Shown in pieces: positions 57,960 through 64,000 of a stretch of 64,000 nt of DNA; within the stretch, counting starts at the first letter, position 1; the number at the start of each line of letters is the position of its first letter. A program made the translations under genes and the position numbers. Below the pieces are notes generated by a model, which made no database searches, was not told where the DNA came from, and saw nothing but the letters and a program-made list of their open reading frames with translations. The DNA is from Hyparrhenia diplandra (lineage: Eukaryota; Streptophyta; Magnoliopsida; Poales; Poaceae): positions 186,001-250,000 of the forward strand of contig JADLZK010011221.1 in the NCBI GenBank assembly GCA_015847255.1, in the 5' to 3' direction.

Positions 57960-58069
57960 GCTGTTGTGGTGTGTTGTGTATGTCGGTCGGCGCCTAGCTT
58001 GTTAGTATCTTTGGTGGTGGTGTGGCAGTGCAGCTGATTGTATATGAAACAGGGGTCTGGCATGGGGTG

Positions 58070-58078
58070 CTTATATAG
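58070..58078 (-). promoter_or_regulatory. TATA box of alpha-CA copy D
   Basis: Minus-strand ctatataag about 110 bp upstream of the ATG at 57959, inside the catggggtgcttatatag block conserved with copy C and nearly with B. Confidence 0.75.
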
Positions 58079-59530
58079 TACGGGAGTCATCAGGCCAAGG
58101 AATGAGGCCGGAGTCAGAATAGACCGCGTCGACACTAGATAGGTCGACCGGGCCCGGGCATAAAAAAAAAACAAAATGAAACCCACCTGCCAGGCTGCCA
58201 TGGGCGAGGACGAGAGCACGTACGTACGCACTACGTATCTATGCCGCTGGAGAAATAAACAATGACCTGATGACGGAGTAATCTCATCGATCAGCGAGCA
58301 TCGTGCTTTCGTTGCAGTTGCAGAGTACGGAGATGAATGGATGGCGTTACACCGAGTCGTCTCGAGACGCCCTCAACATCAAGCATATCCGCACGTGTTC
58401 GAGCCGGGCTGCGCTTAATACACAGGGCACTATTTCTGGTCGATCCCAACGTAGAGCCGGCAAATTGGGTAACTTGTCCAACTTGAAACACTGCTCGTGC
58501 TCGGTCCATACGTAGTTCCGTACGGATGGATGCCTTGTCCTTGAACTGATCTTCGTTGCGATTACGCTGTTTTAATCGAGCACCACACCAAACTACGTAC
58601 GACAAGAGAGGCACGTACCGAAGGTCTTATCTCTGCTAAAAAAAGGTCTTATCTATTAGCCAGTTATTATCGCACATACGTCATCAAAAGAAAAACGCTC
58701 CCACAGTAGATTTGGCCAACAGGCAAGTTTCATTGCGGCACTCTGAAAAAGGCGAGTTGACTCCGTACATCTCAATTTCAGTTGACCATATGGCTTATTA
58801 CAAATTGCGTGACACATTCATGGTACGGCCGGTGACCTGCTTTAGTTCATTGGTCATAAGTTATTACAAAACTGTGATATATCTGGCACATCTTCATTTC
58901 AGTTGAACACATGGCTTGTTACAATTCTTACACCCTAAATATAGTTATTTTTTGCGAGGACTAAATACGGTTAATTTTGTAATTACCATGTAATTATTTC
59001 AAGTTTATGATTATAAACAATATAAAATACTTCAGATAATTATCAGTAAATGTGTTGACTCTCCAAGAAAAAGTGAACGCCACAACGGAAGCCGGTAGAA
59101 GATCTTTGGTTTGCAAACATTTGCGTTACAGCATGTCAGAGAGACATTGTAGGCCAGTATAAAAGGACGTAGCATGGCTTGATGCATCATTCTAGCTATC
59201 ATCTTCTGCTAGATCCATCAATAAGATGTTCTATGGATCAGAGGTCAGAAAAGGAAAGAGAATGGAACCAACACACAATAACGTACGCGTCTTAGTTCCT
59301 TGAACTGATCATGTCTTCCCCATGAAGTTAATTCCGCGTCCACAGCGCTATGCCAGTAAAAGAAATAATGTGTCTTCAGTCGTTGCGATTAAGAAGTGGG
59401 AGATTTTGGCATTGCCAGGCGTCAGGTGACACGACAACCACACGAACTCGCATGCTAAGTCAGGTATGCCTGCTGGTTGGCTTTGCCCACCAGTGTGTGA
59501 ATAATAATATTTTAGATGTTTAATATTAAT
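58079..59530. other. Upstream flank of alpha-CA copy D
   Basis: Matches the upstream flank of copy C, 50040-51660, without the 294-bp duplication. It has a private insertion with an A tract (about 58140-58200). No gene seen; it ends in the hAT target duplication atattaat (59523-59530). Confidence 0.65.
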
Positions 59531-59849
59531 TATAGATGTACAACGGGCCGGCCGGTCCGCCCGTGGCCCGCTTCGGATCGGATCGGGCCAGCCCGCTGCG
59601 GGCCGCTACGGGCTACGAGGCCACACGGGGGCCACACGGGCTACGGGCCGCGCCATCAGCCCATGGCCCGATCCGCGGATCGTTTTTTCGCCCACGGATC
59701 AATCGGGCGCGATCCGCGGATCGGGCCACAGCCGTCCGTTGTTTCATACAATCATACTTCAAAATAACAGTTTCAATTTGAAGACTTCAAATTTCAACAC
59801 CTCGAGATCAAAATATGACGAGAGACGAGGACAACATGGAATTTTGAAA

Positions 59850-59968
59850 ATGATGAATATGAACTTGTGCAATCTTTTGCCTCATTAAAAACCTTTCTAG
59901 GTAAACCCACCCTTGTGGGATAAACCCTAGAAAGGAAAAAGAGTACTAAACAAGTTCATATTCATCAT
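59850..59968. repeat. Perfect 19-bp inverted repeat in the hAT 3' region
   Basis: 59850-59868 is the exact complement of 59950-59968. Between them a nested pair (cctttctagg / cctagaaagg) forms an inner stem. Located between the transposase stop and the element end, it may act in transcript end formation or transposase binding. Confidence 0.85.
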
Positions 59969-60283
59969 ATATATATATATAGTTCATAGTTCAAAGTCAT
60001 GTAAAGTCTCATGCATTCACAAAGTATCATTACAATAGCCATCATGTGGCGGTGGCGACAAAAAGAAATAGGACTAAGGCACTAAGCTAAAGAAGTTCAT
60101 CTCATGACTCATCTCAGACTTGCAAAGTTCCAGTCCAGGTCTCCAGGATTGCCAGCAAAAGTGGAAGATCCCTGCAGGCCTGCACATCACAAACAGTGGA
60201 GTTATAAGAATTCAGAAACTTAGTAACTTGATCAGAAATAAGTGGATTGGTGAATTCACAAACTTACCTCTGTCTCTGTGGCT

Positions 60284-62330
60284 CTATCCTGCTCTGCCTC
60301 TGTTGTTGGCATTGGTGGCGGTGCTGCCGGTCGCCGTTGCCGTCGATCCTCGTCCGCTGCCGTCGCCGCTGCCGGTGCCTTCAGACTCAGGAGGAGGATC
60401 ACAAAGCCAAAGGTTCTTGAATCCATCTTCTAGCTCTTTGTCCACAACAGTATGTTGAGCCTTCCTTGCTGCTTGGTCCCAATCTTTGATGCAGGTGAGC
60501 ATCTCCACATTCTCCGGCAGCAGGCGACGCCGCCGTTCTTCAAGTATCCTACCTGTCAAGCTAAATGTAGATTCGGAGGAGACAGTAGAAACAGGGACAG
60601 CCATAATATCTCTAGCCATAATAGACAAAATAGGATAGGTTTGTTTGTGATCACGCCACCAAAGAAGGATATCAAAGCTAGGGTCACCCCATGCCACAGT
60701 ATCACTGTCCAAGTAAGCTGAAAGCTCACTAACAGAACCAGCAGATGTAACATTTGCACTAGATGATTCACTTGCAAATATCCTACCCCATCTGTTACCT
60801 GCACCAGACATAGGAATCACAGGCCTGGAGGCCCTTGATGCACCTGCACTTGCACCATACTTCTCCTGGTACTTGCAAAACAGCCTGGTTAACTCATCTT
60901 TAACATCACCATAGCATAAAGAGTAATCAGATCCAGTGGCCTTACCAAGCAAATCTATAGCTATCTTGAACCCTTTCATCTTACCTCTAGGATCAAGAAT
61001 GGTAGCAAATGAATAGAGCATAGGAATAGTATCCCAATATTTAAGAAATTTCATTCTCATAGGTCTAGCAACAGGTTTAAAGTATTCATTAGTCTCAGCA
61101 GCTTGCAAATGTTCAGCCATGTCAATCATTTGATGCAAAACAAGTGGAGCAGTAGGATAGTACACACCAGAGAGAATAACAGTGGAGTTATAAAATTGTT
61201 TCAGGAACTTATGCAAGTGCTCAGCAATGTACCAATGAACATCAGTCAGTAACTCCTTGCCATAATTTGAGTTAATGAACACAGAAAACACCTCCTTGTA
61301 TGGTATCAAATGTTCAAGCATCAGAAAAGTAGAATTCCATCTAACATCCATGTCCAAGCCAAATTTCCTAGGTGTCATACCTCTAGCAATACAAAAATCT
61401 TTGAACCTAGCAATCCTAGTATTAGAAGAATTCAAAAAGTTTATAGCAGTTCTCAAATCATCAAGCCACTGTTTACATTCATGCAAACCATCTTTCACAA
61501 TTAGATTTATGATATGGCAAGCACAGCGTTGATGCACAAGGAAGTACTTAACAGCATCAGGGTGTTCTCTAGTTGGTGCAGGATATGAACCTAAGTAACC
61601 AAACAGAACAGGACCCAAGATATTATATGCTTTAGTATTAGCAGAAGCATTGTCTAGAGTCACAGCAAACACTTTGTCAATCAATTCAAACTCCTCAAGC
61701 ACAGTTGCTATACAATCAGCAATGTTTTCACCAGTATGATTGCAATCAATGAGCCTAAAACCAACTACCTTTTTCTCAATCTCCCAATCTTTATTAACAT
61801 AATGGCAAACAACAGAGATATAGTCCTCCTTAGCATTACCAGACCAGATGTCAGATGTCAAAGAAACAGATGATGCAGCAGGCAATACATGTTTCATAAG
61901 CATGTCACGTTGTTCACCAAATAATTTAGCCATATCTCTAGTCGTGGTCTGCCTAGAAACCTCTTTAAAAAGAGGATTATGAGCATTCTTAATGTAATCA
62001 ATCCAAGCCTGTGTTGCACCTATGCCTAAAGGAAGGTCTAGCCTAGCAATCAAGCGACACGTTCAATGCGAGCAACCATAGGATCATACTTCCAATTACC
62101 TAAACCATTAGCATTCAAAGCTAATTTAGCTTTGAACCATATCGAGAATGGTTCTTTTTCTTCATACATTTGTCCATGTGACGTCTTAAATGAGTAGTTC
62201 CATTAGCGGTATAGCGAGTACTTATTAGAACAATGTTTACAGATAGTCGCAATGCGAGCGGCCGTCGACCCCTCACCATCCTTTACCTCATCAAAGTAGG
62301 ACCGGACATCGATTTCTTACGGATTGAGTT
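60284..62330 (-). pseudogene. hAT transposase (Ac/RICESLEEPER type), N-terminal part frameshifted
   Basis: Catalyses cut-and-paste of hAT elements in the nucleus. A 589-codon open frame (62053-60284) contains the RNase-H-like core (SLTSDIWSG with the first catalytic Asp, then TLDNASAN with the second), the CACHIINLIVKDG segment, DVRWNSTFLML, a hAT-family central region and the C-terminal dimerisation domain (PVSTVSSESTFSLTGRIL then ERRRRLLPENVEML). The frame opens at TTG, not ATG; a stop lies just upstream. One base change near 62055 would join it to a preceding frame (WKYDPMVARIERVA), and further up a BED-type zinc finger is visible (CKHC near 62205; TTHLRRHMDKC near 62170), itself split by another frameshift. 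The catalytic core is long and stop-free, so the element may have been active until recently, or the breaks are consensus errors. Confidence 0.85.
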
Positions 62331-63130
62331 GGAGTGTCGGTGTCATCGGCGCCCTCGCCATCGACATCAAGGTCGACGACGGAATGCCCAACAAAGCGTG
62401 GCGGCGTCTTCGCAGGTCGCCGCCGCCCTCGACCTCCGTGTCGTCGTCCGAAAGCACCGGCGGTCATGGACGCCGCCATCGACGTCGCCCGGACGCCGAT
62501 CAACCGCGCGGACCGACCGCGCTGCGAGTCCATCGCCCACGCCCACGGCCCACGGCCCGGCCACCCACGGCCGGCATCACCAAAGACCGATCCCTCGACG
62601 CCGCCTTGGGAGTAGGCCGCCTGGCCATGTCCACTCCGGCGGAGGAGGACTCGGCGTCAGCACCGGGGCCGACCGAGACGGACGGAGCCCGGTGCGGGAT
62701 GCAGAGGTCACGGGAGATGAGGAGAAGACAGGACAAAGGTGAGCTTCGACGGGAGGGGAGGAGGAAAAATGATGGAGTTTGAACTGCGACTCACATGCCG
62801 ACGGAAAGAACGTGGGGGGAGGGAGGGAGGAGGGGAGGAGAAAGGAGAGTATAAGGAAAAAGTCACCGGGCGAACCGGGCGAGGGACAGCGGCTCCGACT
62901 CGGCGGGACAGGGCGGTGCGGATCCGAATCGGCGACGAGCGGCGATCCGGATCCGGCGAGCGGCGGCGAGGACAGCCGTTCTCGGCGGCGGGGCGTCGGC
63001 TACGCCCGGCGAGGGCGTCGGGATCCACTCCACCCGGCGGCGGCGGCCGCGGCGGAGGAATGGGGAGGAGGGGATTAGGGTTAGATCGGGGCTCGGCTCG
63101 GCGGCGATTTGGGTGGGGAGGGAGGGATTA
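62331..63130 (-). other. 5' region (leader) of the hAT gene, GC-rich
   Basis: Between the promoter and the BED finger. No recognisable domain; open frames on both strands arise from high GC. Likely a 5' UTR with an intron, as in other hAT genes, but splice sites were not fixed. Confidence 0.4.
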
Positions 63131-63158
63131 GGGTTAGAAGGGGCGCCGCGCCGGATCC

Positions 63159-63168
63159 TTTATATATG
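63159..63168 (-). promoter_or_regulatory. TATA box of the hAT transposase gene
   Basis: Minus-strand catatataaagg about 230 bp inside the right end of the element, followed downstream by ctaaccctaatccc words (63140-63060), a common plant 5' UTR/initiator feature. Placement fits transcription of the minus-strand transposase. Confidence 0.6.
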
Positions 63169-63404
63169 CCGGGGGCGGGCCGGCGGGAGGGTTAATGGGC
63201 CGGGCCACCTACGGGCTACTGGGCCAACGGACCGGGCCACGTCGGGATCGCGGGCCGAGGGGCGCCCATGGCCCGCCCGGCCACCGGGCCAGGGGCCGCC
63301 CGTGAGTCCCGCAACGTGCGGATCGGGCCGCCCAGTACCGGGCCGTTTTCACGGATCGTGGGCCGGGCCGGATCACGGGCCATTTGGCCAACTATAATAT
63401 TAAT

Positions 63405-64000
63405 ACCCTTGTTAAAAAAATACAGTCTGTTTCTCACAAAGTCAAAGAATCTCAAGGTTAACTAAATTTAACATTTTAAAGTTCACTACAATACAACTAT
63501 ATTGTTTACTCAGTCTAACGATATTTATTCCACATAATAACTATTAGCATTATTTTATACATATTTAGTCTAATGTAATAGCCATTTGATGCCTCGGTAA
63601 ATGAGATTTATTTATTTTTGGGCGGAGGGACTAGGTGCATGAACTCTCCCTTGTGGCCATGAAGAATGGTGAGAACACACCGGGTAGCGTATTACTTTGG
63701 AGAAAGAGACCCGATCGTTCGGAAGGTGATAATCGGCGTCAAACTTACCTTGTTGTTGATGCCCCTAACAACGTCACAAGGAATGGAGTTAATCTCACTC
63801 CTAGCAACGGCACCAAAATGATTCTTGGTGTATCATAGTATTACTATCATGAGTGGAGTTAATCTCTGCGAACACATGGTTGATTTAGGTCACATGTGTT
63901 TAGTTTTGTGATTGAGTGATTGTCAACAATCAACATTTTTAATTCTATTTTTGTTTATCTTTTATGCTTCGGCTATGTTCACCGGCGGCACACGTGGAGT
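63405..64000. other. Right flank of unit D, homologous to the C-D spacer
   Basis: 63405-63870 matches 51790-52245 (cctgtttctcacaaagtc, actctcccttgtggccatg, agagacccgatcgttcgg, attcttggtgtatcatag). In unit C this sequence leads into the next unit. Beyond 63870 I see no feature. Confidence 0.65.

Larger units (their letters stand above)
59531..63396 (-). mobile_element. hAT transposon with transposase gene
   Basis: An 8-bp duplication atattaat flanks it (59523-59530 and 63397-63404), and the empty site is preserved in unit C (tttaatattaatatcc, about 51783). The termini are tatagatgtacaacgggcc and, on the other strand, tatagttggccaaatggccc. GC-rich subterminal regions carry gggcc and ggatcg words at both ends, as expected of transposase-binding repeats. 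The 3.87-kb length, 8-bp duplication and Ac/RICESLEEPER-type transposase all fit the hAT superfamily. It inserted into the upstream flank of alpha-CA unit D after unit duplication. Confidence 0.92.

Noticed and set aside
1..64000. CRISPR arrays, bacterial operons, phage or toxin genes
   Set aside because: The DNA is plant nuclear; direct repeats found are minisatellites, LTRs or segmental duplications, without CRISPR-like spacing.

Overview
The window is nuclear DNA of a flowering plant, almost certainly a grass (Poaceae, probably a panicoid). The evidence is the mix of GC-rich intron-poor and AT-rich intergenic sequence, GT-AG introns, Tourist and Stowaway MITEs, a tRNA-derived SINE, L1-type LINE debris and a gag-only Copia element of a kind common in panicoid genomes. 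There are no bacterial operons, rRNA or tRNA genes.

Layout. 0-10 kb is a patchwork of small transposons: a TIR element carrying a SINE (255-2860), a solo LTR (3022-3728), several MITEs, a LINE tail, and two strong foldback hairpins (7432-7570 and 8277-8403). At 10.35-11.86 kb lies a nearly full-length, intronless cytochrome P450 of the CYP71 type with several frameshifts. At 13.9-16.6 kb is a LINE-like insertion with both ends and a 14-bp target duplication that carries only an ORF1-like reading frame. From 17.6 kb to the right end the window is a tandem family of alpha-carbonic anhydrase genes, all on the minus strand and all with the same four-exon structure: copy A 17596-18876, B 23657-25454, C 48537-49914, D 56594-57959. 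Only D is intact in every exon. B, C and D sit in repeated units that share promoters, 3' flanks and intergenic transposon relics.

Unit C is split by an 18.6-kb nested retrotransposon: a minus-strand, apparently non-coding LTR element (29026-47654) whose right-hand LTR is itself interrupted by a plus-strand Copia element (36612-46152) with a broken gag gene and no visible pol. Unit D is interrupted by a PIF/Harbinger-like element (54806-55655) and, downstream, by a hAT element (59531-63396) with a 589-codon transposase frame and an 8-bp target duplication. The right edge (63405-64000) repeats the DNA between units C and D, so a further unit may lie beyond the window.

Function. The alpha-CA proteins have signal peptides, all three zinc-binding histidines, the proton-shuttle histidine and the two conserved cysteines, so they are predicted secreted or endomembrane CO2/bicarbonate enzymes. 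Most frameshifts are single-base changes in C or G runs, in the P450, CA and transposase frames alike, so some may be assembly consensus errors rather than true pseudogenisation. All annotation is from reading the sequence; no database search was possible.
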